Origin: Echinarachnius parma
Taxonomy: Eukaryota > Echinodermata > Echinoidea > Clypeasteroida > Echinarachniidae
Length of the DNA: 64,000 nt
Direction of reading: 5' to 3'
Assembly: GCA_037951105.1 (NCBI GenBank)
Contig: JBAMJV010001790.1
Coordinates: 1-64,000 of the forward strand
The notes under the pieces are model-generated. The model did not search any database. It worked only from the letters and a program-made list of their open reading frames with translations, and was not told the DNA's origin. The position numbers and the translations under genes were made by a program. Below are positions 1-13,059 of this stretch, piece by piece. Numbering within the stretch: the stretch's first letter is position 1; each line of letters opens with the position of its first letter.

Positions 1-92
1 TCTGGGATCCAAGTCTGTGACCCATGACCTCCTATTCTGATAGTGGGACTAGAAAGAAAGTATGACCCATATAGATAATATGACACTGTTGA

Positions 93-113
93 CCCCCCCC
101 CCCCCCCCCCCCC
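93..113. repeat. Poly-C run of 21
   Basis: Uninterrupted C homopolymer. Confidence 0.97.
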
Positions 114-294
114 ACCAACTCAAAGAAGGGAAATACCACAAACATTTCTTTATAAAATCATCATCTCGTCCCCCTCCTGCCCATTTACTGGTCGACTGAA
201 CAATTTGGCTCAAATATTCACTGAATCCACCTCATAGTCATATTCTTTTTTATTTAATTGCAAGTAAGTAATATTTTCAGGAAGGAATTACCCC

Positions 295-374
295 TCAACC
301 CCTTGACTACGGGAACCAGTTGGGTTGTGTACAAAGTCTATGTGGATTTCAGAAACTCGAAGGGAATGGGTTAA
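295..374. mobile_element. 80-bp TTAA-type short element, family A
   Basis: Inverted ends CCCCTTGACTACGGGAACC and GAAGGGAATGGG. The right flank is TTAA and the left is decayed to TCAA. Similar copies lie at 5996, 7223, 36479, 48233, 55376 and 55976. Confidence 0.75.
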
Positions 375-395
375 TTATCATCTCAAGATGTGAAC

Positions 396-551
396 CTTGT
401 TTGTGCGTGTGAGAATACAAGCTAGTTCTTGATGATATGGACCTCCCCTGCTATCTATCTGTCTTGTAAAGTTCTTGTTTGTGCGTGTGAGAAGACAAGC
501 TGGTTCTTGATGATATGGACCTCCCCTGCTATCTATCTGTCTTGTGAAGTT
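396..551. repeat. Two 78-bp tandem copies
   Basis: The CTTGTTTGTGCGTGTGAGAA unit is repeated at 396 and 474 with few differences. Confidence 0.9.
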
Positions 552-799
552 CTTGTAAAAGTCAAACAGTGTCTCCATGGAATATCCAACCATCTGTCCT
601 CCTGGTTTATTACACCCCCATCAAAGTTTGGGGGAAAGACCTTCTTTTGACTCTCTGTTTCAAAACAGAGGAACATTTCTTTTTAACCAATCTCCTTCAT
701 GGGAAGTACACATGTATGCATCTCCACTCCCCTGGTAGTCTTTGTTGGGAAAATGATACTCTCAATCTTTCAAAACAATGTTGATGATATAGTGTAGAT

Positions 800-1390
800 T
801 TTGTTTCTTTACTACTGTCATTCACCTGTTTTATTTCATCTGCACAGATGGCTTGGGAGGGCTGAACATTGTCTTTCTTTCACATTTCCCTTTCAAGTTT
901 CTCTGGTTTTATTCTACATCCTGATAGTTCTGCAAAAAGAAAAAAATAATGTCAAAACAGTGTTTCAAACATTGATGATTATATAGTATCTAGATTGTTT
1001 TCGCTACATATCACTGCAGTCCTGTCTTATTTCATCTTCACAGATGGCTTGGGAAGGGATGACATTGTCTTTCTTTCAATCCTCCTTTCAAATTGTTCTG
1101 GCTTGTTTTAACTCCTGATAGTTTGGCAAAAAGAATAAATAGTGTCAAAACAATGGTTCATTGATGACATCAATGATGCTGCAGTATAGATCTTGTTTCC
1201 TTACCTATTATCACTCAACTGTTTTGTTTCATCTTCACAGATGGCTTGGGGAATGGCCAAATATTGTCTTTCTTTCTTTCAATCCTCCTTTCAAATTGTT
1301 CTGGTTTTTAATACCTCCTTGGTAGTTTTGCAAAAGGAATGTATTGTGTCCGTTATTTATTTTTTAGATGACGATATGATATAGCAGGCC
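800..1390. repeat. Three diverged tandem copies of about 197 bp
   Basis: The landmark CACAGATGGCTTGGG recurs at 843, 1039 and 1236, with matching flanks (TGTCTTTCTTTC, AAATTGTTCTGG). Confidence 0.88.
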
Positions 1391-4300
1391 TAAATGTTTT
1401 TTATATCTGTAATCTCTTTATTCCAGTACATTTCACTGTAAATTGGCTTTTTACAGGTAAAGCTATCATGATTATCAGAAATGACATTCAGTCATTCATC
1501 AAACCAATTCTCGTGTGCCAATTTCATGTTAGCATTGAACTTGGTAAAGGTTATCTCCTGAAATTTCCCTATTTCAGCATTCCTTGATGTGCCTTATTTT
1601 GCACTTGCACAAAACTAACATATTATTTTGATGTGACCTTGATCTGACTTCAAAAACTATGCTTTGAAGATTTAGAAGAAAGTGTATACATAGGAAGTAT
1701 TTTTGTGCAGTTTCTATTAAGATGATATATATTACAAAGAATAATAACAATCCTCTACATGATTCACTATAAATGAATACAAAATTAAGTCAAAAGAATA
1801 CCCTATTCATTACCATCCTCATGTGTACTGGGGCCTATACCAGAAGAATGCGTTGTGTATTTTCTTAAAGCATTTTCTCCAAGATACCTGTGCACAGTAT
1901 GAATGGCATTCTATTTTCGTCACAAGATTGCATTTACAGAGAAGGGCATGTTATAGATGTGATACATATACTATTTTATTTTATAATATAGGTAGGCATT
2001 TACATAGACTTCCCATTTGTGACCTCAATTTCTATTTTTCTCAGGTATCCTATCACAGCATTTGTTGTGGCCTCCATTTGTATGTGTGTTTATGTCTGAT
2101 GGGCCTCTTGGGAACTTCCATTTAGGGAAGAACATCTTGTCTTTCCCATGCAATACCCCTTTCAGTTCACATTTTCAAAAGGTAGACCATTTCAGGAATG
2201 GTCCGGGTGGGTCCAGGTGGGTCCAGGTCCAGGAACAGCCCTTGTGAAGTTAAACCAGGCCTCAATCACCCTGTGGCCTGATTCATCAAATGACCTGGGC
2301 CCATATTTATCAACCATGCATGCTAGCTGTCCGGCAAAAAAACATTCGTGCCAGCAAAAATGTAAGATTTCGATTTTCCAAAGGGCCACTAGAAAAAAAG
2401 TTGATGTTGGCACTGCAAAAAGACTTGAATCTGATATTTTATAATAACTTCCAAAACAGTTTGAATTTTGAGTCTAGGTAAGAAAGGGGTACTAGACTGG
2501 AGATGGTCCCTTCTCAAGTTCATGAAATGTGATATTTCTGGGGATAAATATTTTTGGTGATAATTCTGGCAGATGCTCTGACCTGGGCTCACTTCTCTTG
2601 TACTAAATATAAACTATATCTTTGAAAAGAAGATAAAAAAGAATAGCCTATAAAATATTTGTTCAAGCAGGTATTTTATTTAGGCATATGTGAAAATCCT
2701 TATATGGGTTGAATATTTCCTCAAAACTGTTCTTTTGGTTTGAAGGCCCATTGCTGCCTATCGGTGGATCGTAGGAAAGAAGGAAAGGGTGTGGAGAATA
2801 GGGGATCCAGGTAACCTGATAGACCAAGACTTGAGATCCAGTAGGGCTAATTACTGATCCTTAGCAATGCTAGCAATTATCATTTGTTGCCTTTTAGACT
2901 CAAAATAAATAAGTGTTAAGTTCTGAAATTGTTGGTAGCCCATTCGGGCCAGTGGAATGAAGCGTCAATGAAATTTTGGTGGCCCAAAGCCAATTGATAT
3001 TGGCTCCCAGCCAGTGGGCCTGTGCTAATATCAAGCATTTCCATTAGGAAGTTGGGATAAGGGATAAAGGATAGGGGAGGAAAGCCCTATTGCTTCCCCC
3101 ATCATGGGTCATACCTACCTTGTTGTCCAGTCCAGCCATTAGAAGGAAAGATAAGGAGTGAGGGAGGAAACAGGGGGATCAGAAAGCCCTCCTCCTGTGT
3201 GGACTAAAAGGTGTTCCTAAACTAATTGCTTCCCAGGTCACTGGTCACTCCTGGGTCAGCTGTTGACCAGCTGTATGTGTGTGTCCTTAGATTCAGGTCA
3301 GCGTGACTCATGGCTGACCTCTATGTGATCTCTGACTGGACATTCAGGGGGTCAGATTTTTCACTGAAAGAGTAACACTTTTTTTCAAGATCTACAGTTT
3401 GTATATTCACTAAATAATGTATATATGATTATGGATTTATCCATACAAAATAAGTGGCACAGCATGCCTGCATGGTCGGACTAATTGGGGAAACTCTTTG
3501 TGTTTCTTTATTTATGACCCTTATGTTTTATATTGTTTTATCAAATTGTTGGGGGCAATTTCCACTTGGTGGAAATGCAATGATTGGATTGATAACATTT
3601 CATATGTGAGTGTAGCTGTTGATAATACTTTATTTGCTAAATTATGATTACAGATGATCATGGAATGACTTTTGAAAATGTTAGTGTTTCTCTTGAAAAT
3701 GGTTCAGTACAAAAATTATTGTTTGTCCAATTCTGCTATTAAAAATGTCCTCTTTTCAAACTTGGGCATATAAAATGCTCATAAAATACAAATAGAGTAT
3801 TGGGACGCTCGCTAACAACAAGTTTTCACGCTGTCTTGGGTACGATAACTTTACACCAAGTAGTCAAATTGTTGCCCAAACAAGTGGGAAAGGTTTATTG
3901 CCAAGCTGATAGGTCAAAGCTATAGATAATTACCCAAAGGAGGCTTTAATCCTCATGTGGAGAATTTGCAGAATAATAAATTACCTTAAAAATGGTGCAC
4001 AAACAGAAGAGACCAAATCTTTTGAGTCAGGAAATTTGAATATAATCACTACTGGAGATTGAATACCTTTAATCCAAACTGTTTATTCCTAAAAAAAAAG
4101 TTTGTTGTCTCTGTGCTAGAGCTATAAAAACACACCGTGGGCTTTGGGTAATAATATGACAGGATTATCCAATCAAATTCTCCTAGTTTCTTTGTGTTGG
4201 GTGTACGAGAGCAAGTGGCTTTTGATTATACCCTTTGGTTGGTAAGCTTTTTTTGTCCGATTATAGCCTTTCATATCACTCTCCCAATTTCTGGTAGTTT

Positions 4301-4572
4301 GGTCTACATCCGTTTGGTCTATCCAGTTTATGATGCCCGAAACTGTTGTCCTGGAAATATAGCAAAAGAGCTCCCAATAATCAAACAAGAACCCCAGTAG
4401 TTTGCCAAATAGTCTGTGAAACCATTTTGTAGAGTGCTAATTCTATAATATTTGAAATTTAATAATGACTCCAATAACTACAACATTGTTTTGTGTGCAC
4501 GTTACATGTGCGCCCTCTCTTCAGGTTGAAAATAAAGTGCTAATTTTATGTAGACAACTCTGAAAAGTAGCA
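1391..4572. other. No gene seen
   Basis: AT-rich noncoding DNA. It includes a short relic of the gggccagtgg family near 2940-3010 and GGTCTA-containing text near 4300 related to the repeat at 11540. Confidence 0.6.
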
Positions 4573-4597
4573 CCCCCCCCCCCCCTCCCCCCCCCCC
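4573..4597. repeat. C run (25 bases, one T)
   Basis: C homopolymer interrupted once, followed directly by an A-rich run. Confidence 0.95.
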
Positions 4598-4989
4598 AAA
4601 AAAAAACAACAAACAAACAAACAAAAAAACATTTAAATAGATATATATTCTTTCCTATTTTTAACCTGTATACAACTAAGTAGGCCTATATACGACTCTG
4701 AGCTGTTGTTCAAATATTAGCTGCTACGTTCTATGAATTAGGACAGCCTACAAAGGTTACCAGTACACAGAAAAGGACGCTGACCCATCTGAAAAGGACA
4801 GTTTTTTTTTCCTTCAGGTTTGCTTGCCATCTTTCACGAATTTAATCTCTTGAATTTACCCAATAGCTTTCATTTGGTAATGGTATTAATTACACTTTTG
4901 TTGGCGATTTTTCATAAATGCTATCTCCAAATTAAAAGCAACATCTGACATTGATTTAGAAGTGGGTGGAGCATCGCTTTGAATAGCAC

Positions 4990-5160
4990 CGACACCATCC
5001 CTCCGACCTTTTTCATGTAGTGCCATTGTTGAGAATAGTTTACCCACCTCCGATACAATTGCGCCGTTTAAAGTCTTGTATGCCCCGGCCTTCCAACTCT
5101 CCGACCTTTTCTTGTAAGCACTATTGTTGAATCAGTTTGCCAGCCTTCAATATGACTATT
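4990..5160. repeat. Two diverged copies of about 100 bp
   Basis: CTCCGACCTTTT and the following ATTGTTGA-AGTTT-CC-CCT blocks recur about 100 bp apart. Nothing else is seen from 4598 to 5639. Confidence 0.55.
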
Positions 5161-5639
5161 ATGAGTATATTACTATTATTATGCCATTTTAAAGGTTTTT
5201 ATGTCTGAGCTTTTTGTTTTCCTTATATAATAATGACACGCCGTGAGCGTCCAAAGACTGAATGTGCGTTGTTATCATTTAAATGCCTTGAAACCTTTAG
5301 GGAGGTATACTATGCTCGTGCATTTTCCATCAAATGATTTTAAAACTTTTATTATGATCCTCATCGTGCATTGTTATATACATGTATGATCCCCTTTTAA
5401 ACACTTTATCTTCCCATTTAGGGCTGTTTGAGATTTCAAAGATAGTTTATTATGAGATTTTAAAGATGACTTTGAAATCCTAATCTTATACATCAGCTCT
5501 ATTCATATTGCCCCATTTAGATCTTATCACAAGAGATAACCATCCAGATAATTATATTGATAGGGTGAGATGTCAAATTTGTAGCATTATCCCGATGTCT
5601 TTTCGACAGTTTACGAACATCATTTAACTCCATTCCCGC

Positions 5640-5905
5640 ATTCAATGTATTGTCAATCATTTAATTGTGACACGCTTTTAACTTTCTACTATTGAATATG
5701 ATTTTTGCAACAAAATAAATTATAAACATAATTTAACTTCATTTTGGCTTAATAGTGTATTGTCAACGATGTAATTGTGACAAGCTTTTAACTTTCTTGC
5801 TATTGTATATGATTTTTGCAACTTCTTTTCGGCTTGATAGTATTGTCAACGATGTAATTGTAACAAGCTTTTAACTTTCTTGCTATTGTATATGAATTGT
5901 ATAAT
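5640..5905. repeat. Three diverged tandem copies (about 85-115 bp)
   Basis: Shared blocks: GTATTGTCAA, TAATTGTGACA, GCTTTTAACTTTCT, TATATGATTTTTGCAAC. Confidence 0.85.
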
Positions 5906-5995
5906 TTTTTTTTTACAATATGTAACATTTGAATTCTGGTAGTTATTCATGCTTTTCAGGAATTGGTGAAATGGTGGGGAAATTTGAAACCTCCC

Positions 5996-6075
5996 TTAAC
6001 CCGTTCCCTACAAGTTTATGAATTCCCCATAGACTTTGTACACAACCCACTCGGTTCCCGTGGTCAAGGGGTTAA
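5996..6075. mobile_element. 80-bp TTAA element, family A (reverse orientation)
   Basis: Intact TTAA at both ends; CCCGTTCCCTACAAG at the left, TCAAGGGG at the right. Confidence 0.82.
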
Positions 6076-6076
6076 C

Positions 6077-6580
6077 ATGGATTCCCAATGTCGTGTGCTG
6101 ACAACTCAAATCAATGTTCTAGTCTACAGTTAAAGGGACTTAGTAACATTGTCCAAATCTCAAAATAAATTTTTCATTCTAGCGGTTCCCTCATACCTTG
6201 TTGTATTCGTATTAACAATAAAATCATGGGACAGGTTTCGGTTTTTCAAATTTCCCTTTCGTTACAAAGATATGTACGATCGAAGTATTCAGATAAGAAA
6301 AACTCCGGTGGAGTTTTGAAACAGTGTACAAAGTGAGTGCAGTGAGTTAGTGAATATCTCTTTGCATTTTTGCTCATTACTCGGCCATTACTCGGCCATG
6401 CAACGTCCATTTGACTTGAAATTTTCACACAATACCCTGTGGACATATCAGATAACAACAATATACATTGCATCAATCATTCATCACTTTTTGCACATGT
6501 CAACAAAGTTACTAGATCCCTTTAAAATGGATTCCCAATGTGGTCTGCTGACAACTCAAATCAATGTTCTAGTCTACAGT
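6077..6580. repeat. 54-bp direct repeats flanking a TTAA element
   Basis: About 54 bp beginning ATGGATTCCCAATG and ending CTAGTCTACAG is present on both sides (about 6077-6129 and 6527-6580) of the element at 6130-6525, with two mismatches. Confidence 0.85.
6130..6525. mobile_element. TTAA-flanked 396-bp short element, family C
   Basis: TTAAAGGGA at the left and TCCCTTTAA at the right. Internal text such as TTGCACATGTCAACAAAGTT is shared with elements at 17383 and 55469. No transposase is encoded. Confidence 0.82.
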
Positions 6581-7222
6581 AAAGTACTAGAACTAGTGTG
6601 TCCACAACTCCATATTTCTGAATGACATGCACATACAGTAGGTTTGGGTAGGGTGGGTGTATTACATTTTATTGAATGGAATGCAAGGTATGCTCTACGC
6701 CAGTGTAAAGTTCATTTCATAACTATGTTATATTTCACTAAATATTAGAATGTCCTGTCAGCCCATTCACTCTTAAAGTTAAACTCACTCAAGTGCGTTC
6801 ACATACAAATTATACTTGTATGTTTGTATTGATACATGTATGTGATGGTTTGTTTGTTCTTAATCCATTGCTTATGGGAACCTGATGGGCCCTGCATCAA
6901 ATCTATGAGGATTGCAATTGATATCGAGTAGGGGACAAGTTATTTAGTTGTTCGTTGAATATTTTCATGTTTGCCTTATGGCATTTTTATAGTTTCCTGT
7001 GTGATTATTTGTTGTAAGGATTAGTGACAAACTTAACAATTATTTTTACTTGAAGTATATTTACATCAAAATATGTGATGATTTGTTGATGTTTACTTGT
7101 TTGTTAAATATTTGTTCATGTTTGCCTTTTGAATAGCATTTTTATAGTTTCCTGTATGAATATTTACCTTACAGATTAGTGATAAACTATAGGCTTAAAC
7201 ATTATTTGTTAATACATTGTAT

Positions 7223-7302
7223 TTAACCCCTTGACTACGGGAACTGAGTGGGTTGTGTGCAATGTCTATGGGGATTTCATAAAATCGAAGGGAACGGGTT
7301 AA
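7223..7302. mobile_element. 80-bp TTAA element, family A
   Basis: TTAA on both sides; CCCCTTGACTACGGGAAC and GAAGGGAACGGG ends. Confidence 0.85.
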
Positions 7303-7964
7303 GGTGCATTTGAATCAAAGTTCTGTTAATGTTTTTGTTTTATGTTTGTATTGATACATCAATTCCATTTTTTTTTTCCTCAAACTTTTTTTTTTAAATG
7401 TGATGTTTTGTTTGTGTTTATTAACTTGTTTGTTAATAGGTATGTACAGTTTTGCCTTTTTAGCATCTTAATGGTTCCGTGATTATTTGCAGTACGGATA
7501 AGAGACATACTATAAAAGTTATTTTTGTTTGTGTTTATCCTCGTTAAAATTGTTCATACCCTAATGTTCTCCAGACAGAGAACTAGCTGGTAAACATTGG
7601 CAATTTGAACTGCTTTTGAACTTTCATATGTTAGGAATAGTTCTTCAAAGTTAAATAAAAATTATTCTAATCATAATATTGAATTAAATTACTTTGTTCG
7701 AGTCACTCAAATAATTGGCATGTGTGATCTAGTGTGATGATGGGATTAATACTAATATCAAACTATGTAAACCCATTCCCTGCTTGATGTTGTAAGTCGT
7801 ATAGGGGTAATTCATGATGCCTATTGCTTCCATAAGCAATGTGTTACTTGGCTAGCACCAGGTAGACATGTCATCTGTGTTTTGTTTGTCTTTTTGCTTT
7901 ATATTTGATGACAACTGCATTGATGGATTTGTAATGGAGACCTTTCTGTACTGGCCTTCTTTAC

Positions 7965-8145
7965 TTGCCCCAATATAAAATGTACATGCCCTCTTACTTC
8001 TAGATAAGCTCAACACATGTAGAAATTATATTGTTCTCTTGCAGTTTAACAATTATTTAGTTGCCCGACACCAATTTTTACTTGCCCCAGGGCAATTGCA
8101 ATTGCAAGTGCATGGGCAATTGCTAGTGTTGAGGCCTGTGCAATG
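7965..8145. mobile_element. Relic of a hAT-like element family
   Basis: Contains CTTGCCCCAATATA, GCCCGACACCAATTTTTACT and GCTAGTGTTGAGGCCTGTG, matching the copy at 38371-38615 in the other orientation. Confidence 0.65.
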
Positions 8146-9066
8146 TATGCATTCAGCCAATTTGTTTGAGATTTGTTTCTGATGGTGATTAACTGATAAC
8201 GCTGGTGGTTCATATATTTGGTACAAGCTAAGCTGTAATTTTTGGCACGTATAATTTTTTATGTTGACAATTCATGCAGTTTTGACAAATAACATTAATT
8301 TATTGCTTCCTGCACCTACACCCAATTCCGAGTACTCCACAGTCAATTCTGACCTGCCCAATAAAACCAGCAAAACATTCAGTTTCAGTGTGAATTGTTT
8401 TAAATGAGAGAAAATATTAATTGATAGTTTCCTACCATGTACCATGATCCCAATACTTCATAACCAATTCTGGCACAACTGAACCGACAGTTCATTTTTT
8501 ATGAGGTGATTGCAACCTCAATACTTACAATAACAGCTCATGGAGTTTGATCTATTACAAAGGTAACACATGTATTATTGTTCATTGGCAGCCATGACCA
8601 GGAAAATTGTTTAAAATTTTGTCTTGCATGATCTAGTATGATTATAAATATGTTTGCGATTGACAAGGAAGACCATGTGTGTTCTACATCACAAAGGTGT
8701 TTTGAGCACCGTGATTCAGTTTTAATTGGGTAATCCAATTTCATCCTTCAGCACTTGGTGTAGCCCTTTGTTTTGTAATGACTGGACAGCTATTTCATTT
8801 TCATTGATGGCTTCTTAAAGAGATGGTCTTTATGAAATAAAGCATCGTGATGTAAATAAACATATATTATGCAGATGTACTTAGTTTTGTTAATTCAGCA
8901 CCCCTTCAGCATTTATTTGAAGTTTTTAAGAACTTTTCTAACCTGCTAGAATCTTTGTATGTGCTATGTTTACATTATAAACTCCCTGCGCATAAAATAT
9001 GAATTCTCTCTTTCAAAAATACCAATTATATTGTTTATTTCTATATTTGTATGTATCCCCCTCTAA
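8146..9066. other. No gene seen
   Basis: AT-rich noncoding DNA, no recognisable element. Confidence 0.55.
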
Positions 9067-9087
9067 CCCCCCCCCCCCCCCCCCCCC
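9067..9087. repeat. Poly-C run of 21
   Basis: Uninterrupted C homopolymer after CTCTAA. Confidence 0.97.
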
Positions 9088-9099
9088 ATTAGCTACATG

Positions 9100-9960
9100 A
9101 CACTAATGTAAGCATATTTTTCAAACAAGTTCACTTGCATCTAGGTCAACTCAAAATGACTTGCAAAGTGTATAGACTTTGTGTAAATATGCTCTGGAGG
9201 AATAATGTACATTCCAATGGTGTAAGCTCAGTTTGCTAGCTCAACATTGCTTCAGCATTCCATGTGTGTAACATGCAAAGCTTGCACTGGTAAATGTACT
9301 TATTAAATGTCACTTGCAAACCAGGCCTGTAGCCCCCCCCCCCCCCCCCCCCCCCCCTTTCCCCTTGAAAAATCATGGCTACAGGCCTGCATACTGTAGC
9401 TAGGTTAACCCAAAACAGCCAGAAATTGTATGTTTAGTTTAATAAGGAATGTAGATTCCATGATCTGTTAGCTATATATCTAAAGTTGTTGGATGTGTAT
9501 TTTTATGTCAAGCTCATACCACATAGTAATGTACTTCAAAAATATCAGTTACATGGCTCAGTGTTTCTGTAATCTGGAAGTAACATGATGGTTGAGTATG
9601 AACATGCCTACACCAGTGTTGGCTAGGATTGTTAGCTTTACATTTAACAGCATTCTATGTGTATATTAAACATTCCAACTGCCAAGCTTACACTACAGAA
9701 TGTACTTTCAAAATTGTCAGTGGCATGGCTCAATGTAACTCAACATATGGTTAAGTCTCAACATATGGTTAAGTATGAACATGCCTGCATGAAAGAATGT
9801 AAATTCCACTGGTGTTGGCTTGGATTGTTAGCTTTATTTACATCCTTAGCATGAGTACAACATGCCAACTACCAAGCTTACATTATGGTTGTCATGTACT
9901 TTTGAAAATGTCAGGTCCATGTTTACTCCCTGTGAATGTGACCTTGAGTTGACATTGGCT
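9100..9960. repeat. Four or more diverged tandem copies of about 200 bp
   Basis: Recurring GTTAGCTTTA, CATTC-ATGTGT, AAGCTTACA, TGTACTTT-AAAAT-TCAG and ATGGCTCA blocks. Confidence 0.65.
9322..9389. mobile_element. 68-bp inverted-repeat element carrying a long C run
   Basis: CAGGCCTGTAGC at the left and its exact complement GCTACAGGCCTG at the right enclose about 25 C residues. Confidence 0.75.
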
Positions 9961-11089
9961 CAGTAGAAGTGCGTTAACCCACTCTTTTACACCACTGGAT
10001 ATAGCTTAGAGTAATCCCTTTTTTCACAGTTTTGTGAACAGTTGAAGCAACTATACATCCATCTTACATGATAGCTATCTTCAAGACATTACTTGTGTTA
10101 AAGGGGACCACCACAAAAAGAGCAACACATGGCTTATTTGTTTTAGAACCGATGTTTGATATTAAATTAATGTCCAACAAGGGTTGTGTAATTCATTAAC
10201 AATACAAGTAATCACCAACATTTACTGAACCATCAGTGCTTCATGGTTCCGTATGCGCCAAACATATGCGAGTGCACCAATTCTATACACGCGTAAGTTC
10301 AATAATTTGTCTGGAAACTAATATTTTTCTGAATTTTCTGGTGGGATGGACTACTCAAACTATCACTGTTGTTTGGAAATCTAAATTTTTACTCTTGCGG
10401 ACAAGTGCAGGGTTTTTGCTATATCCGGTCCCATATATGTACCTTTCACCTTTCACCTATCCTGCATAGGTATTCCATCACTAGTCCTGAACATTTAAAA
10501 ACCATCTGATTACCTTGACCGTAGGGCGAAAAAAGATAAAGAATGACATGAAATCTGTTTTGGTTGACATCTCTGATTGGCACGCATGCATAATGAAGAT
10601 CAACTCGGCTTTGATGGGGATTTTAACTGCCAGATAACCAGTGATGGTTCGAGCCACGTGCACAATTTAGAACATGAACGAGAGATTTTCCAAACTTGTG
10701 TAGGAAAACTATTTACCCACTGGTGAGGGTTTGGTATTCATATTGCTGTAACCAAATTCTCTGTAGAACCCAGACCTAGTATTTTGGGAACTGGTTCAGA
10801 ATGGGTTAACTCGTTTAGACGGTGCTCATGATATGTGTATATTGGGCTGGAGTCTACTTGTATACAAAATCATATAAAAAGCATGATGTTGAAAGAATTA
10901 ACCATGGGTCCTAATAATTTGATAGATTGAATAGGAAAGAATTTGAACTATTATGTGGATAATTGTCAAGTGTCAAACTCTTTTCAGTTAGCTGCATATA
11001 CTGTATATGTACCTCTAAAAATATCCTCCACATCTTTAAATCATACTGAATGTAACAAAAGTCACAGCCAAAGATTTCTCTAAAGACTA
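9961..11089. other. No gene seen
   Basis: Noncoding; no recognisable element. Confidence 0.5.
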
Positions 11090-11400
11090 GGTCAGTCGAA
11101 CTAACCATCTCGCCAATATTTCTTGCGCTTGTCTACCTAGGCACTTTGGTAGTGAATGACCTAAGATATTGATAAACATTATCTTAGTGCTTCTGAAATA
11201 ATGTAGCTCACATATAATATATAGCTCACATCTCTGCATTGTACTGAACATATCCTCGACCAGCTAAGCTGGTCCGTCGTCGAACCAACCATATCATGCA
11301 CAGACCAATGATAAAGCCAATATTTCTTGCGCTTGTTTACCTAGACAGTTTGGCAGTGACCTAAGATACGGATAAACATCATCTCACTAGCGCCTGCTTG
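11090..11400. repeat. Diverged duplication of about 200 bp
   Basis: CAATATTTCTTGCGCTTGT and the following TACCTAG-CA-TTTGG-AGTGA-CCTAAGATA blocks occur twice. Confidence 0.75.
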
Positions 11401-11539
11401 CTGATGTTTATTCCAGCGTAGGGACCCAGCACCTAAACACTTCTCTTTATCGGTGTAGCATCCAAACAAATCTTCTCAATTGATGGTGTAGCATTGAGTG
11501 GATGAGGGGATGAGGGGAACTTGCCCAATAGTGGGGGTA

Positions 11540-11790
11540 ATTTGCTTATTGGTCTACAAGACTACAGCCCTTCGGTCTACTTCCATTTGGTCTACAAGAA
11601 AATTCAGTATTTAGGAATTTATGATTTTGATTATGGATTGGGATTAGGTTATGGGTTTGGATTAGGGTTAGGGTTAGTTTTTTAGTTAGGGATCAAGTTT
11701 GGAGCTTGGGAAATGGTCGTTTCAGGCATCAGGTAGTAGACCAAATGAGGTGTAGACCAGCTGAGTGTAGACCAAGTGAACATAAACCAT
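11540..11790. repeat. GGTCTAC-rich repeat with telomere-like core
   Basis: GGTCTAC recurs at the left and GTAGACC at the right. The centre has GGATTAGGGTTAGGGTTAG (about 11659-11677). The gradient of degenerate TTAGGG text looks like a repeat core and not a chromosome end. Confidence 0.6.
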
Positions 11791-12415
11791 AGTGGGTTCC
11801 TCTCCCTTCCTCCTAATAAACACCAAGTGAAGTTTTGTTGCCAAAAGCAATATCTCATTATTGTCAATTTCAAATATTTGCGATTGAAGCTGCTGAAAAA
11901 CTTTTAAAGAGAGAAACAAAGAAAATTTGTGACACTTTTGATTTGAAGGTATTATTTGTGTACCATACTATATAAGATGTTAGCTTTACTTTGAAATTTT
12001 AAAAACTGGGTGATTTTGGGGTTGTTGCTTCAAAAGTCTTCATATATTTTGTGCTCGTGCTGTCCTCCTTTGAGAAATCTTTACCCCCCCCCCCCTCCCC
12101 CTGTCCCTCTCCTGCCTTCCCCCACCCCTTCATATCCAATCTAGTTTCACTGTGGCTACACCACACCACTAGTAGTAGTAAGACAACATCCCAAACACTT
12201 TTCTTTATCGGTGTTGTAGCTCGGTAGTAATCATACAAATTTATTGGAGTTGGACTTGGCATTTGAGAGCAGATGGTCAGACTCTCAGTTTAATGGGTTG
12301 TCTAGAGTTGAATGGGAGGTGACACCATTTTCCTTTTGCCAATGTTCTTCCTTCCCTATATGACTATGTCATCATTATATCTATATTCTGAATTCTCTCA
12401 CTATTAACCCTTTTA

Positions 12416-12564
12416 GGGCCCTGTTGCAGAAAGAGATACAATTAATTGTTAGTCAGAAAAGTTGTGCATTTCAACCAATCGGATTTGCGCATTTAGAACA
12501 CATGATCTGACTTAAAATTAATTGTAACTTACAATCATTTGTATCTCTTTCTGCAATGGGGCCC
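12416..12564. mobile_element. 149-bp inverted-repeat element
   Basis: GGGCCCTGTTGCAGAAAGAG at the left and the complement of GGGCCCCATTGCAGAAAGAG at the right, extending about 35 bp inward with AATTAATTGT/AAGTCAG matches. Confidence 0.85.
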
Positions 12565-12883
12565 AGGACTGGTCATACAAACGCTCAGACTGTGGACTAG
12601 GGAGAATGCATGTTGTAGCAAAATCAATTGTCGCGGTGAGGGTTAAAATATCAGAATGCTATTGATAGGGTACATTATTTTGTTGCTGATGCAAATGAAA
12701 GGAATACATGAGAGTAAAAGAGATGAATGAGAGATGTTCTGCCTTTGGCTATTGTCCACCTTTGTAATCCACACCTTCCTTTTTATTAATTTCATATTTG
12801 ATTCCATTTAAGTGGTGATTTTCAAGAACAATGCTCCAGAATATATTTTTCTGAGCAAAACTGGTTCAGACACAGTTGTAATA

Positions 12884-13054
12884 GGCAGCCTGTGAAACAT
12901 CAAGTCCAACTCCAAACGCATACTGTGCTACAAGTGACTAGGCAGCCTGTGAAACATCAAGTCCAACTCCAAACGCATACTGTGCTACAAGTGACTAGGC
13001 AGCCTGTGAAACATCAAGTCCAACTCCAAACGCATACTGTGCTACAAGTGACTA
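12884..13054. repeat. Three identical 57-bp tandem copies
   Basis: Units start at 12884, 12941 and 12998 and are identical. The length is a multiple of three so a frame stays open through all copies, but no gene context is present. Confidence 0.96.
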
Positions 13055-13059
13055 CTACT

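Noticed and set aside
843-1260. Repeated TCATCTKCACAG|ATGGCTTGGG that looks like splice acceptors with a start codon
   Set aside because: Part of a 197-bp tandem repeat. Downstream frames are short and differ between copies.
11659-11695. TTAGGG-like run
   Set aside because: Only a few degenerate copies inside a GGTCTAC repeat; not a telomere or convincing interstitial telomere block.
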